From contig NZ_CP136521.1 in the NCBI RefSeq assembly GCF_032814565.1, forward strand, positions 2,080,501 through 2,144,500: DNA of 64,000 nt, written 5' to 3'. Positions 55,678 to 64,000 of the stretch are shown here, one piece after another. The stretch comes from Hwangdonia lutea. GTDB lineage: Bacteria; Bacteroidota; Bacteroidia; Flavobacteriales; Flavobacteriaceae. Both the position numbers and the translations under genes were made by a program. The notes beneath the pieces are model-generated. The model was not told the origin of the DNA. It searched no databases and was given only the letters and a program-made list of their open reading frames with translations. Position 1 is the first letter of the stretch. Every line of letters begins with the position of its first letter.

Positions 55678-55708
55678 AAACCATCTTAATATTTAAGGTG
55701 GTTTTTTT
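55678..55708 (+). terminator. Terminator between ppa and hppA
   Basis: Arms AAACCATCTTAA (55678-55689) and TTAAGGTGGTTT (55693-55704), one G-T pair, then a T run. Confidence 0.85.
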
Positions 55709-55776
55709 TATCACTTATATTTTCCTATTTTTAGCCCCGTTAAAAAATATTAACCAAATAAACTAACTAAATAAAT

Positions 55777-58143
55777 ATGGAATTAATAGTAGATTTTTTA
55801 CCCGTTTTTGGTGTTTTGGCACTAGTCTTTGTATTAATTAAAAGTGGCTGGGTTTCAAAACAAGAAGTGGGAGATGCTAATATGGCTAGAATTGCAAAAA
55901 ACATTGCAGAAGGTGCCATGGCATTCTTAAAAGCTGAATACAAGGTTTTGGCAATTTTTGTTGTTGCAGTAGCAGTATTATTATTCTTCAAAGGTAATAG
56001 TGAAGAAGGTTCAAACTGGATGGTGGCCGTATCATTTATAGTTGGTGCTATTTGTTCAGCATTGGCTGGATTTATAGGAATGAAAGTAGCAACCAAAGCC
56101 AATGTAAGAACAACGCAAGCGGCAAGAACATCATTAGGAAGAGCCTTAGAAGTAGCTTTTGCAGGAGGTTCGGTAATGGGCTTAGGTGTTGTAGGCTTGG
56201 GTATTTTAGGATTAAGTGGCTTATTTATGTTATATCAAAACATGTGGCCTGGAGCCGATAATATTCCCATGGTACTCAATGTGCTTTCTGGGTTTTCTTT
56301 AGGCGCATCTTCTATTGCTTTATTTGCTCGTGTTGGTGGCGGGATTTATACCAAAGCGGCCGATGTTGGTGCAGATTTAGTTGGTAAAGTAGAAGCTGGT
56401 ATTCCGGAAGATCACCCTTTAAACCCTGCAACTATCGCGGATAATGTTGGAGATAACGTTGGAGATGTTGCTGGAATGGGAGCCGATTTATTTGAATCGT
56501 ATGTAGGGTCTATTATTGGTACCATGGTATTGGGAGCGATTATTATAACACCTAATTTTGACGGTTTAGGAGCAGTATATTTACCATTGGTTCTTGGAGC
56601 CATAGGAATTATAATGTCTATTATAGGAACCTTTTTCGTAAAAGTTAAAGATGGTGGAAATCCACAAACTGCATTGAATATTGGTGAATTTGGTTCAGCG
56701 GGATTAATGGCTGTTGCAACTTACTTTTTAATACAAGAATTTATTCCTGAAACGTTTAGCCTAAATGGTGTGGAGTATACATCTTTGGGTGTTTTTACTG
56801 CTGTAATTGCTGGTTTAATTGCTGGTTTAGCGGTTGGGAAAATCACTGAATACTATACCGCTACAGGTAAAAAACCTGTTATGTCTATTGTTAAGCAATC
56901 TGAAACAGGATCGGCTACAAATATTATTGCTGGTTTAGGTGTTGGTATGATGAGTACAGCAATTCCTATTATTTTAATAGCTGGAGCTATTATTGTATCT
57001 CACCATTTTGCTGGGTTATACGGTATCGCAATTGCGGCTGTAGGAATGTTAGCAAACACAGGAATTCAATTAGCGGTTGATGCTTACGGACCCATTTGTG
57101 ATAATGCCGGTGGTATTGCTGAAATGGCAGAATTACCAAGTGAAGTACGTGAGCGTACCGATAAATTGGATGCTGTTGGTAATACAACGGCAGCTGTTGG
57201 TAAAGGATTCGCCATTGCTTCGGCAGCCTTAACAGCGTTGGCATTATTTGCGGCGTTTATGCAAACGGCAGGGGTTACGGCTATTGATGTGTCGCAACCT
57301 AAAATCATGGCTGGATTATTAGTTGGTGGTATGTTGCCATTTGTGTTTTCAGCTCTATCAATGAATGCCGTTGGTCGAGCAGCTATGGCTATGATTGAAG
57401 AGGTTCGTCGTCAGTTTAGAGACATTCCTGAGCTTAAAGCAGCTTTAGGTATTATGAGAAAATACGATTCAGACATGTCGAAAGCTACAGAAGCTGATCG
57501 TGCTGTTTTTGATGCGGCCGATGGTGTTGCAGATTACGGGAAATGTATCGATATTTCAACAAAAGCATCGATTAAAGAAATGGTGTTACCAGGTTTATTG
57601 GCTATTGCTGTTCCTGTAGCTGTTGGATTTATTGGAGGCGCAGAAATGTTAGGAGGTCTTCTTGCCGGTGTAACGACTTGTGGTGTGCTTATGGCAATTT
57701 TCCAATCGAATGCTGGAGGTGCTTGGGATAACGCTAAGAAAACCATTGAAGAAGAAGGTCGTAAAGGTACAGAGGCTCACAAAGCTGCTGTTGTTGGTGA
57801 TACGGTTGGAGATCCGTTTAAAGATACATCGGGTCCTTCACTAAACATCCTTTTAAAATTAATGTCTGTTGTCGCTTTGGTTATCGCGCCTAGTATCGCC
57901 ATAACTACCGATGGTGTTGCAGCCTATTCCGAAGAAAAAGAGGCTACGGAATTAGTGGCTCAAAATATTTCGAAAGAGATTAAAGTAGAAATGAATGAAG
58001 TTGAAGAAGGTGTTTTTAAAGCGGTTGTTACGACTACTGTAAATGAAAACGGAGAGAAATCTACGAACTATGAAACGTTTGAAGGTACAGAAGCAGAAGT
58101 AAAACAAGCCGTTTCAAATTTGAAGAAAGCAGATAACAGTTAA
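55777..58143 (+). CDS. hppA: Membrane ion-translocating pyrophosphatase
   Basis: 788 residues with about 16 membrane helices. The pyrophosphate site is in [19 protein letters not shown] and [20 protein letters not shown]. The motif [10 protein letters not shown] has Ala where K+-independent enzymes have Lys, so it belongs to the K+-dependent branch, which includes Na+ and H+ pumps. It couples pyrophosphate hydrolysis to ion export. A C-terminal extension of ~65 residues ([31 protein letters not shown]) follows the last helix and is not part of the normal fold. It is monocistronic. Confidence 0.95.
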   Translation: MELIVDFLPVFGVLALVFVLIKSGWVSKQEVGDANMARIAKNIAEGAMAFLKAEYKVLAIFVVAVAVLLFFKGNSEEGSNWMVAVSFIVGAICSALAGFIGMKVATKANVRTTQAARTSLGRALEVAFAGGSVMGLGVVGLGILGLSGLFMLYQNMWPGADNIPMVLNVLSGFSLGASSIALFARVGGGIYTKAADVGADLVGKVEAGIPEDHPLNPATIADNVGDNVGDVAGMGADLFESYVGSIIGTMVLGAIIITPNFDGLGAVYLPLVLGAIGIIMSIIGTFFVKVKDGGNPQTALNIGEFGSAGLMAVATYFLIQEFIPETFSLNGVEYTSLGVFTAVIAGLIAGLAVGKITEYYTATGKKPVMSIVKQSETGSATNIIAGLGVGMMSTAIPIILIAGAIIVSHHFAGLYGIAIAAVGMLANTGIQLAVDAYGPICDNAGGIAEMAELPSEVRERTDKLDAVGNTTAAVGKGFAIASAALTALALFAAFMQTAGVTAIDVSQPKIMAGLLVGGMLPFVFSALSMNAVGRAAMAMIEEVRRQFRDIPELKAALGIMRKYDSDMSKATEADRAVFDAADGVADYGKCIDISTKASIKEMVLPGLLAIAVPVAVGFIGGAEMLGGLLAGVTTCGVLMAIFQSNAGGAWDNAKKTIEEEGRKGTEAHKAAVVGDTVGDPFKDTSGPSLNILLKLMSVVALVIAPSIAITTDGVAAYSEEKEATELVAQNISKEIKVEMNEVEEGVFKAVVTTTVNENGEKSTNYETFEGTEAEVKQAVSNLKKADNS

Positions 58144-58166
58144 AAGTCATATCATTTATTATAACA

Positions 58167-58197
58167 AAAAAACCACATCAGTTGATGTGGTTTTTTT
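58167..58197 (+). terminator. Terminator of hppA
   Basis: AAAACCACATCA and TGATGTGGTTTT arms, a 2-nt GT centre and a T run. It ends 28 bp before the next start. Confidence 0.85.
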
Positions 58198-58224
58198 GTA
58201 TTTTCATTTCAAATTATAAAGCCC

Positions 58225-59226
58225 ATGTTTAGCAAAGATCCGCTTCAAATTATAGCTTTTCAAACATACGGAACATCCAATCACCTATATTTAAGAGGCA
58301 GAGCTCTTGAAGATGAAAATATTAATTTAGAAGGTAAAGGTGTTTTAAAATTACTTTTTAACGCTTTGAAACGTTTTGAAACCGATGAAATAAAACACAC
58401 AGAACTCATCATTAAAATGGGCGATGATAAGTTCTTTTACACAAAAACCGATAAACACGGTTACTTTCTTTTGGATGAAAAAGCTGAAAGCATCACCAAT
58501 TATGCAAATGAAGAAGGTTGGGTTAAATTTGAATTTTCTTTTCGGGAAGAACTTTTAAAGCGACGTATTCAATCTAACAACAAATTTCCGGGCGAGATGC
58601 TTATACCCTCAAAAGGCGCATCATTTGCTGTTATTAGCGATATAGACGACACCATACTGCATACAGGGTTAACCTCTATTTTAAAATGGCGGGTTATTAT
58701 AAATACTTTTTTTACTTCCGCAGGAAAACGATTGCCCTTAAAAGGTGCACCGGAATTCTATCATGAATTGCACCGCGGTAAATCCGGGAACGATTCAAAT
58801 CCCATATTTTATGTAAGCCACAGTCCGTGGAATTTATATCGGTACATAAAGTACTTTTTAAAAAAGAACAACTTTCCAAAAGGCCCCATTATTTTAAGAA
58901 ATTTTCCCAGTCCGTTTTCAAAAAAGCCCAAAGATGAAAAACCACAAAAACAAAAGGAGATTATAAATCTTTTAAAAACCTATCCTCATCTCAAATTTAT
59001 TTTAATAGGCGATAGCGGCGAACACGACCCAGATATTTATCTTGAAATAGCCGAAACCTATCCAGACAGAATTTTAGCCATTTATCTGCGTAGCGTTAAC
59101 CATAAAAAGAAAATGCTTAGGGTTTCGGGGCTATATAAAAGTTATAAAACAACACCAGCGTTATTGGTAGAAAGCAGTAAACAAGCCACCGAACACGCTA
59201 AAAAACATGGGTTTATAAAAGCCTAA
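58225..59226 (+). CDS. App1-like phosphatase (DUF2183)
   Basis: 333 residues. After an N-terminal ~120-residue beta domain, the HAD-like catalytic part starts at AVISDIDDTILHTGLTS (D-x-D-D-T). Motif II FYVSHSPWNLYRYIKYF and a later FILIGDSGEHDPDIY complete the site. Yeast App1 is a phosphatidate phosphatase with this fold, so lipid phosphate cleavage is plausible here but not proven. No signal peptide is seen. It overlaps the dNK gene stop by 4 bp in convergent orientation. Confidence 0.85.
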   Translation: MFSKDPLQIIAFQTYGTSNHLYLRGRALEDENINLEGKGVLKLLFNALKRFETDEIKHTELIIKMGDDKFFYTKTDKHGYFLLDEKAESITNYANEEGWVKFEFSFREELLKRRIQSNNKFPGEMLIPSKGASFAVISDIDDTILHTGLTSILKWRVIINTFFTSAGKRLPLKGAPEFYHELHRGKSGNDSNPIFYVSHSPWNLYRYIKYFLKKNNFPKGPIILRNFPSPFSKKPKDEKPQKQKEIINLLKTYPHLKFILIGDSGEHDPDIYLEIAETYPDRILAIYLRSVNHKKKMLRVSGLYKSYKTTPALLVESSKQATEHAKKHGFIKA

Positions 59227-59837
59227 AAAAGCCCATTAATTTCAGCTTCCACTTTATTGATAATGTTTCCTAAATCTTCGGGGTTCGATACAAAATCTAA
59301 ATGATCAACATCAATAATTAACAAATTGCCTTTGTCGTATTTTGATATCCAAGCTTCGTAGCGTTCGTTTAATCGGCTTAAATAATCAATGCTTATCGAG
59401 TTTTCGTAATCCCGACCACGTTTGTGGATTTGATCCACTAAATTAGAAATAGAACTGCGCAAATAAATAAGTAAATCAGGCCCTTGCACAAACGATTCCA
59501 TAAGTTCGAAAAGCGACGAGTAATTTTCAAAATCACGATTCGTCATTAAACCCATAGCATGCAAATTGGGTGCAAAAATATGCGCATCTTCGTAAATGGT
59601 ACGGTCTTGAATAATGTCTTTTCCGCTTTCGCGAATTTGAGCCACTTGACGAAATCTGCTGTTTAAAAAATACACCTGCAAGTTAAAGCTCCAACGTTCC
59701 ATTTGATTGTAAAAGTCGTCTAAATACGGATTGTCCACAACGTCTTCAAGCTGCGCTTCCCATTTATAATGTTTTGCCAATAATTTTGTGAGCGTTGTTT
59801 TTCCCGCGCCAATGTTTCCTGCAATTGCAACGTGCAT
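59223..59837 (-). CDS. Deoxynucleoside kinase
   Basis: 204 residues. The P-loop AIAGNIGAGKTTLTK is at the N-terminus. The substrate region has EDVVDNPYLDDFY and the DRTIYED motif, and the lid is KRGRDYENSISIDYL. It phosphorylates deoxynucleosides for dNTP salvage. It resembles the C-terminal half of the FolK fusion (6560-7690) but is a distinct paralogue. It is the last gene of the HK-RR-secreted protein-dNK run, starting 3 bp after the preceding stop. Confidence 0.92.
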   Translation of the reverse strand: MHVAIAGNIGAGKTTLTKLLAKHYKWEAQLEDVVDNPYLDDFYNQMERWSFNLQVYFLNSRFRQVAQIRESGKDIIQDRTIYEDAHIFAPNLHAMGLMTNRDFENYSSLFELMESFVQGPDLLIYLRSSISNLVDQIHKRGRDYENSISIDYLSRLNERYEAWISKYDKGNLLIIDVDHLDFVSNPEDLGNIINKVEAEINGLF

Positions 59838-59840
59838 AAT

Positions 59841-60635
59841 TTAATCTTTTATTAGTTGGTATTCATGAAGAAATTCATTGTCGTAAAGATACAAGCTTCC
59901 TCGGTTTAGTAAAAACTGATTTATTAACAATTTTGGTGTTTTTATGGGGGCAATAACCTGACTGTTTTTTGGTAGATAATGCAGGTTTTTGTCGCTCGAT
60001 TGAAGCACAATGTTGTCAAAATTTAAAACCATAGCGGTATAGTTTTTATTTTCAATTTTGTAAATAAGACTACCGTAAGCATCATATTTATATAAGTACT
60101 TTTTTGTAAGTAACCAGCAATGGTTATAACTGCTTACAAGCTGAATTACAGAAGACTCAACCGGAATGGATTTTGCATAAACCTCGCCGGTTTTATAGTT
60201 ATAAAGCTCCAATTGTTGCAAATCCTGATTGAAAATCCAAAGTTTGCTACCAAAACCTGTAGAAACATGCGATACATTTTTATACGGTTTTACAGTGTTG
60301 AAATCGATTTTATCCATTTCGGATAACCGATTATCCAAAATTACAACTGTATTAAAGCTTTTGTAAAAGAGTTTAATTTTTAAAGGGCTAAAAGCATCAA
60401 CCGATGTGAGGTCGCCCAATTGTACGTTGCTATAATTATAGATAATGGCGTCTTTGTGCTTTCTAAACAAAGTGTTATTGTCAACGTATTTAATAACTTC
60501 GTAATCACTGAATTTATCGACGGAAACTATCGTTTCTGCTTTGAGTTCAATTTTTTTAACGAACGTTGTTTCAATCGATTTTTGCGGAAACGCAATGGCC
60601 GAAATAAAAAAGAAAAGAAAAGCAGTTAATTTCAT
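59841..60635 (-). CDS. Secreted protein of unknown function
   Basis: 264 residues. A signal peptide (MKLTAFLFFFISAIAFPQ) is followed by alternating strands with several Tyr/Asn-rich turns (LWIFNQDLQQLELYNYKTGE, CWLLTKKYLYKYDAYGSLIY). The strand pattern suggests a small beta-propeller of the kind found in periplasmic sensors. It lies 33 bp after the response regulator and 3 bp before dNK, within one operon. No named family is recognised. Confidence 0.6.
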   Translation of the reverse strand: MKLTAFLFFFISAIAFPQKSIETTFVKKIELKAETIVSVDKFSDYEVIKYVDNNTLFRKHKDAIIYNYSNVQLGDLTSVDAFSPLKIKLFYKSFNTVVILDNRLSEMDKIDFNTVKPYKNVSHVSTGFGSKLWIFNQDLQQLELYNYKTGEVYAKSIPVESSVIQLVSSYNHCWLLTKKYLYKYDAYGSLIYKIENKNYTAMVLNFDNIVLQSSDKNLHYLPKNSQVIAPIKTPKLLINQFLLNRGSLYLYDNEFLHEYQLIKD

Positions 60636-60668
60636 AGTATTTGGAAAAATACAAAAATCAAACCACTT

Positions 60669-61352
60669 TCAGCAAATTAGTTTATATCCAAATCCGCGAA
60701 CATTTAAAATTTGAATATTGGTGTCTTTATTTAGCTTTTTACGAAGCTTGGAAATAAAAACATCCATACTTCGTGCCGAGAAAAAATCATCATTTCCCCA
60801 AAGTTTATTTAGAATGACTGACCGATTTAAAACCGCATTTTTATTTTTAATTAAATGAAATAATAGATGCGCTTCGCGATGTGTTAATTGCACCGATTCT
60901 TCGTCCTTAAATTGAAGCAATTGTTTGGGGAAATTAAACGAATAATGGCCAACAGTTAATAATTCCGTTGTTTTTTGAAGCTTGGTTCTTTGCAATAAAT
61001 TATTAATTCTAACAATTAATTCTTCTATACTAAACGGCTTTTTTAAATAGTCGTTTCCGCCAATGGTAAAGCCTTCCACCACATCTTGGGTTTGCGATTT
61101 AGCGGTTAAAAAAATAATGGGGATAGTGTCATCAACGGTTCTAATATCTTTGGCTAATGTGAATCCATCTTTTTTTGGCATCATCACATCCAAAACCAAC
61201 AACTCCGGACTTTCGTTTTTATAAACTTCGAAAGCCTTTTCGCCATTTTCACAGAGCAGCACATTAAAGTTTCGGGTTTCTAAACTTTCTTTAATGATTT
61301 GCCCTAAAGCTGGCTCATCTTCTGCTAAAAGTATGGTTGTGGGCTTAGTCAT
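60669..61352 (-). CDS. OmpR/PhoB-family response regulator
   Basis: 227 residues. The receiver has AEDEPALG (acid pocket E11-D12-E13), phospho-Asp D55 in LVLDVMMPKKDG, and Lys in LKKPFSIEEL. The winged-helix effector is near 130-227 with LTHREAHLLFHLIKN and ARSMDVFISKLRKKL. It overlaps the kinase gene by 8 bp, so the pair is a two-component system. Possible targets include the divergent GLPGLI genes. Confidence 0.93.
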   Translation of the reverse strand: MTKPTTILLAEDEPALGQIIKESLETRNFNVLLCENGEKAFEVYKNESPELLVLDVMMPKKDGFTLAKDIRTVDDTIPIIFLTAKSQTQDVVEGFTIGGNDYLKKPFSIEELIVRINNLLQRTKLQKTTELLTVGHYSFNFPKQLLQFKDEESVQLTHREAHLLFHLIKNKNAVLNRSVILNKLWGNDDFFSARSMDVFISKLRKKLNKDTNIQILNVRGFGYKLIC

Positions 61353-62811
61353 TTGGGAAAGTTATTTTAAAAGTGGTTTGGTTGTTTTCTAAATGTAAAT
61401 TAATGCTGCCACCGTGTTTTTCCGCAATTTTTTTGGCGTAATACAAGCCAATGCCAAAGCCTTTTACATCGTGGGTGTTGCCTTTTGGCACGCGATAAAA
61501 CTTCTCGAAAATCTTATCTTTATTTGCTTTTGTTAACGCATTTCCATCATCTGAAATTGATACCGTAAACGCAGTGTTGTCTTGAGATAAATGAATGTTA
61601 ATCGTGTTCCCGCCATATTTTATAGCATTGTCTAAAATATTATTTATGGCATTTTCAAAATGAAACCCGTCAATATTTGCAATTATTTTATTTGAAATTG
61701 TTTTAAAATGGATTGATTTTTCGGTTTGAATTTTATGTTTTTCAACTATAGTCTGTAAGATATCTGCAATGTTGAAACTGTCTTTTTCAAGCGTTAAACT
61801 GTCGCTGTCCAAAGTTGCGGTTTCTAGTAATTTTTCAACCATTATATTGAGTTTGGATAGTTGGTTGTCAGACATGTCCAAATAGGTTTTTGTCCTCTCT
61901 TTATCATCAATAACATTAAAATTTTTAATGCTTTCAATAGCCACACCAATAGTGGCAATTGGGGTTTTAAACTCGTGGGTTATATTGCTGATTAAATCGT
62001 TTTTTACTTCGGCCAACTGCTTTTGGTTTTTAATGATTTTTAAAAGATACAGTAAACAGCTAATAACGGCCAATACAAGAATTGTGGAAATTAATATACT
62101 AAGTGCACTTCTTTTTAATATGATTTTTGTGGCATTCGGATAAGCAATTTCCAAACTTTCATTTTGTTTTAAAAAGGTGGATTTAGATTTTGTTTTTAAA
62201 TAATCGGGGTTTTCAATTGCAGTATTAAAGGAGCTAAATACACTATCGTTTTTAAAGTGTGTTAAGGCAAAATCGATGTTTAACTGTTTTCTTTCAAACT
62301 CATTTTTTATAATGGGATTTAGCTTTTTAAAATCTAAAGTATCGTTTTGGATGGATATAAAAATAGAGGTAATGCCTTTTACAAGTTTTAAGCTATCGGC
62401 GGCTTTTTTGCCTTTTATAACTTTTATTTGTTTGATATGATTTTCACTTTTCGAAAAAGTAAAACCGCTATCGGAACCGTTTATTTGTGTAAAACCCGCA
62501 ATTTCTTTATCTAGGTTGCCTTTATAATCCTCCTGTATTTTTCTAAAAATTGAATCGTTTTGTAAACGATTTAATTGGTTTTTAAAATTCAAGCTATCGG
62601 TTTCAATGTCTATAAAAGTCATTTGGTTAGCTTCGGCAAGATCGGCGTAATAGGTGTCTAAAGCATTGTCAAAACCAACCTGAACTTGATTTATAAAGTT
62701 CTGTTTGTTCTGTAAATAATTTTTGTAATTCCAATAGTATTGCACCGCTATGGTTAACAAAATTGTGGTTACAATTAAATATAAAATCCATTTATATTTC
62801 TTCTCGTTCAT
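61345..62811 (-). CDS. Sensor histidine kinase of a two-component system
   Basis: 488 residues. A first helix (about 8-28), a ~200-residue periplasmic sensor and a second helix (about 235-258) lead to HisKA with H279 in SNITHEFKTPIATIG. The HATPase_c domain has the N box NNILDNAIKYGG and GFGIGLYYAKKIAEKHGG. The periplasmic part is not recognised. The promoter box sits only 4 bp before the ATG, which suggests a leaderless message. Confidence 0.93.
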   Translation of the reverse strand: MNEKKYKWILYLIVTTILLTIAVQYYWNYKNYLQNKQNFINQVQVGFDNALDTYYADLAEANQMTFIDIETDSLNFKNQLNRLQNDSIFRKIQEDYKGNLDKEIAGFTQINGSDSGFTFSKSENHIKQIKVIKGKKAADSLKLVKGITSIFISIQNDTLDFKKLNPIIKNEFERKQLNIDFALTHFKNDSVFSSFNTAIENPDYLKTKSKSTFLKQNESLEIAYPNATKIILKRSALSILISTILVLAVISCLLYLLKIIKNQKQLAEVKNDLISNITHEFKTPIATIGVAIESIKNFNVIDDKERTKTYLDMSDNQLSKLNIMVEKLLETATLDSDSLTLEKDSFNIADILQTIVEKHKIQTEKSIHFKTISNKIIANIDGFHFENAINNILDNAIKYGGNTINIHLSQDNTAFTVSISDDGNALTKANKDKIFEKFYRVPKGNTHDVKGFGIGLYYAKKIAEKHGGSINLHLENNQTTFKITFPND

Positions 62812-62815
62812 AGTT

Positions 62816-62847
62816 CAAAAGTAAGGGTTAAACCGATACAAAACCAA
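62816..62847 (-). promoter_or_regulatory. Promoter of the kinase-regulator operon, possibly leaderless
   Basis: Read on the minus strand: TTG at 62847-62845 and TACTTTTG (TAnnTTTG) at 62823-62816, with a 21-bp spacer. The box ends 4 bp before the ATG at 62809-62811, which would place the start of transcription at or next to the A of the start codon. Confidence 0.45.
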
Positions 62848-62960
62848 TGGCTTAACACACGTTAACACTCGTTAACTATAAAAAGTGAATTTAGTTTTCA
62901 TATTTGTAATTCATCAATCAAAAAACGAACAGTAATCAATTTTATTAAAAAAAGTACAAT

Positions 62961-63782
62961 ATGAAAACAATTATTAAACTCATTATTGTGGCATTGTCTT
63001 TAGTAGTATCCAAAGGAAATGCACAAGATTTTCAGGGTGTGGCTACGTACAAATCGCACAGAAAAGTAGACTTAAAAATGGACGACGAGAATACTAATGC
63101 TGAAATGCAAAAACAAATTCAAGAACAATTGCGAAAACAATTTCAGCAAGAATACACATTAACGTTTAATAAAAACGAATCGATTTATAAACGAAATGAA
63201 AAACTGGAAACACCATCGCTGGTAAATTCAGGGATTCAAATTAAAATTTCCCAGGGATCCGATGTCATGTATAAAAATGTAAAAGAAAACAGATATACCA
63301 ATAAAACAGAAATTTATGGAAAGCTTTTTTTGATAAAAGACACCTTAACCAACCGAAAATGGGAATTGGTAAACGACACCAAAAACATTGGTGATTATAC
63401 ATGTTTTAAGGCTGTTTTTAAAGACAGTTACACAACCAAAACATTGACCAATGAAGGTGAAACCAAAGAAGTAACAAAAGACCGAACCACCACCGTTTGG
63501 TACACACCACAAATTCCGGTTAACAATGGGCCAGATGATTTTTATGGATTGCCAGGATTGATTTTAGAGGTTAACGATGGCGATTTAACCTTGGTTTGCA
63601 CCAAGATTGTTATCAACCCGAAAACACCTGTAAAAATTGAAGAACCCACAAAAGGCAAAGAAGTAACCCAAGCCAAGTTTGATGAAATTATGGACAAGAA
63701 ATCCAAAGAAATGATGGAGCAATTTCGATCTCGTAGAGGAAGCGATGATGGCGAAAGAGTAATCATTAGAGTTGGTGGGTAA
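62961..63782 (+). CDS. GLPGLI-family secreted protein, copy 1
   Basis: 273 residues. A signal peptide (IIVALSLVVSKGNAQ) is followed by the family landmarks: FQGVATYKSH at the start, WYTPQIPVNNGPDDFYGLPG, then LILEVNDGDLTL. The GLPGLI family is named for that signature; its role is unknown. A second member starts 85 bp downstream, as is common for these genes. It is divergent from the histidine-kinase operon. Confidence 0.92.
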   Translation: MKTIIKLIIVALSLVVSKGNAQDFQGVATYKSHRKVDLKMDDENTNAEMQKQIQEQLRKQFQQEYTLTFNKNESIYKRNEKLETPSLVNSGIQIKISQGSDVMYKNVKENRYTNKTEIYGKLFLIKDTLTNRKWELVNDTKNIGDYTCFKAVFKDSYTTKTLTNEGETKEVTKDRTTTVWYTPQIPVNNGPDDFYGLPGLILEVNDGDLTLVCTKIVINPKTPVKIEEPTKGKEVTQAKFDEIMDKKSKEMMEQFRSRRGSDDGERVIIRVGG

Positions 63783-63867
63783 ATAAATTGATGCCTATAT
63801 TAAACCAACGTCATTTTTAAAAGTCTTATAGATAATATTTAATACCTAACCAAAAGACTTTATAAAA

Positions 63868-64000
63868 ATGAAAATCACTGAATTTTTTAAATATGCTATT
63901 TTTAGTTTAACCCTGTTAGTTGGCGTTTGCTCTTTTGCGCAAAACGATTTTCAAGGGAAAGCTTATTACATATCGAAAACCTCTATCGATATGGATAATT
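63868..64000 (+). CDS. GLPGLI-family protein, copy 2, 5' part only
   Basis: The first 44 codons; the rest lies beyond base 64000. A signal peptide (ISLTLLVGVCSFAQ-like: FSLTLLVGVCSFAQ) and NDFQGKAYYISKTSIDMDN match the start of copy 1 (DFQGVATYKSHRKVDLKMD). It lies 85 bp after copy 1 on the same strand and is probably co-transcribed. Confidence 0.8.
   Translation, partial: MKITEFFKYAIFSLTLLVGVCSFAQNDFQGKAYYISKTSIDMDN

Noticed and set aside
1-64000. CRISPR array or rRNA operon
   Set aside because: No regularly spaced direct repeats and no rRNA-like sequence were seen; the repeats here are inverted and dispersed.

Overview
This is a low-GC chromosomal window from a member of the Bacteroidota, almost certainly a Flavobacteriaceae species. 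The evidence is a short (287-residue) primary sigma factor next to ribosomal protein S21, SusC/SusD proteins, a type IX secretion (T9SS) C-terminal sorting domain, GLPGLI-family proteins, a 2TM domain, and promoters of the Bacteroidota form TTG-N(about 19)-TAnnTTTG. Start sites show little Shine-Dalgarno signal. I cannot name the species.

Layout. 1-13.2 kb is core and housekeeping: the start of a GH3-family gene, DUF2797, rpsU-rpoD, a large AsmA-like protein, the queuosine-precursor transporter, a FolK-deoxynucleoside kinase fusion, a methyltransferase, a SpoU-type RNA methyltransferase and mutS. A HEAT-like accessory gene sits among them. tRNA-Gly(GCC) and tRNA-Leu(UAA) follow at 13.35-13.56 kb. 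13.6-17.6 kb holds an Ala/Glu-rich lipoprotein, Kdo transferase, a sugar aminotransferase and galE (cell-envelope sugars). 17.6-27.1 kb is a regulator/transport block: a LytTR response regulator with two near-duplicate LytS-type kinases, divergent from a SusC-SusD-lipoprotein operon. 27.2-32.5 kb has lspA, fabD, an FAD dehydrogenase, a two-gene accessory cassette and a membrane-anchored DHFR.

32.8-37.4 kb is rearranged. A CBM48-like gene and thyA are separated by partial duplicates of both genes and by a 2.8-kb T9SS-secreted beta-propeller gene. 37.5-45.5 kb carries a nucleoside transporter, a bifunctional nuclease, etfA/etfB, pdhB and an outer-membrane DUF5686 protein.

45.5-52.1 kb is the accessory island. 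It holds a compact three-gene ABC-three-component (ABC-3C) conflict system: an HNH nuclease protein, a small middle component and a DUF2326 SMC-like ATPase. An IS3-family element is inserted just upstream, and small membrane-protein genes follow, one of them broken by a nonsense codon. Four accessory loci (7.8-8.5, 30.6-31.5, 45.8-49.9 and 50.1-50.7 kb) are each bracketed by their own short inverted repeat and adjoin related, strongly folding intergenic elements. This looks like a gene-cassette architecture.

52.1-64 kb returns to core: SGNH hydrolase and M1 peptidase, soluble and membrane pyrophosphatases, an App1-like phosphatase, an operon of histidine kinase, OmpR-type regulator, secreted protein and deoxynucleoside kinase, and two tandem GLPGLI genes, the last cut by the window end.

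Themes that link distant genes: folate and deoxynucleotide supply (FolK-dNK, second dNK, DHFR, ThyA, CNT transporter), envelope biogenesis (AsmA, WaaA, LspA, SusCD, M1 peptidase) and pyrophosphate energetics (Ppa, HppA).
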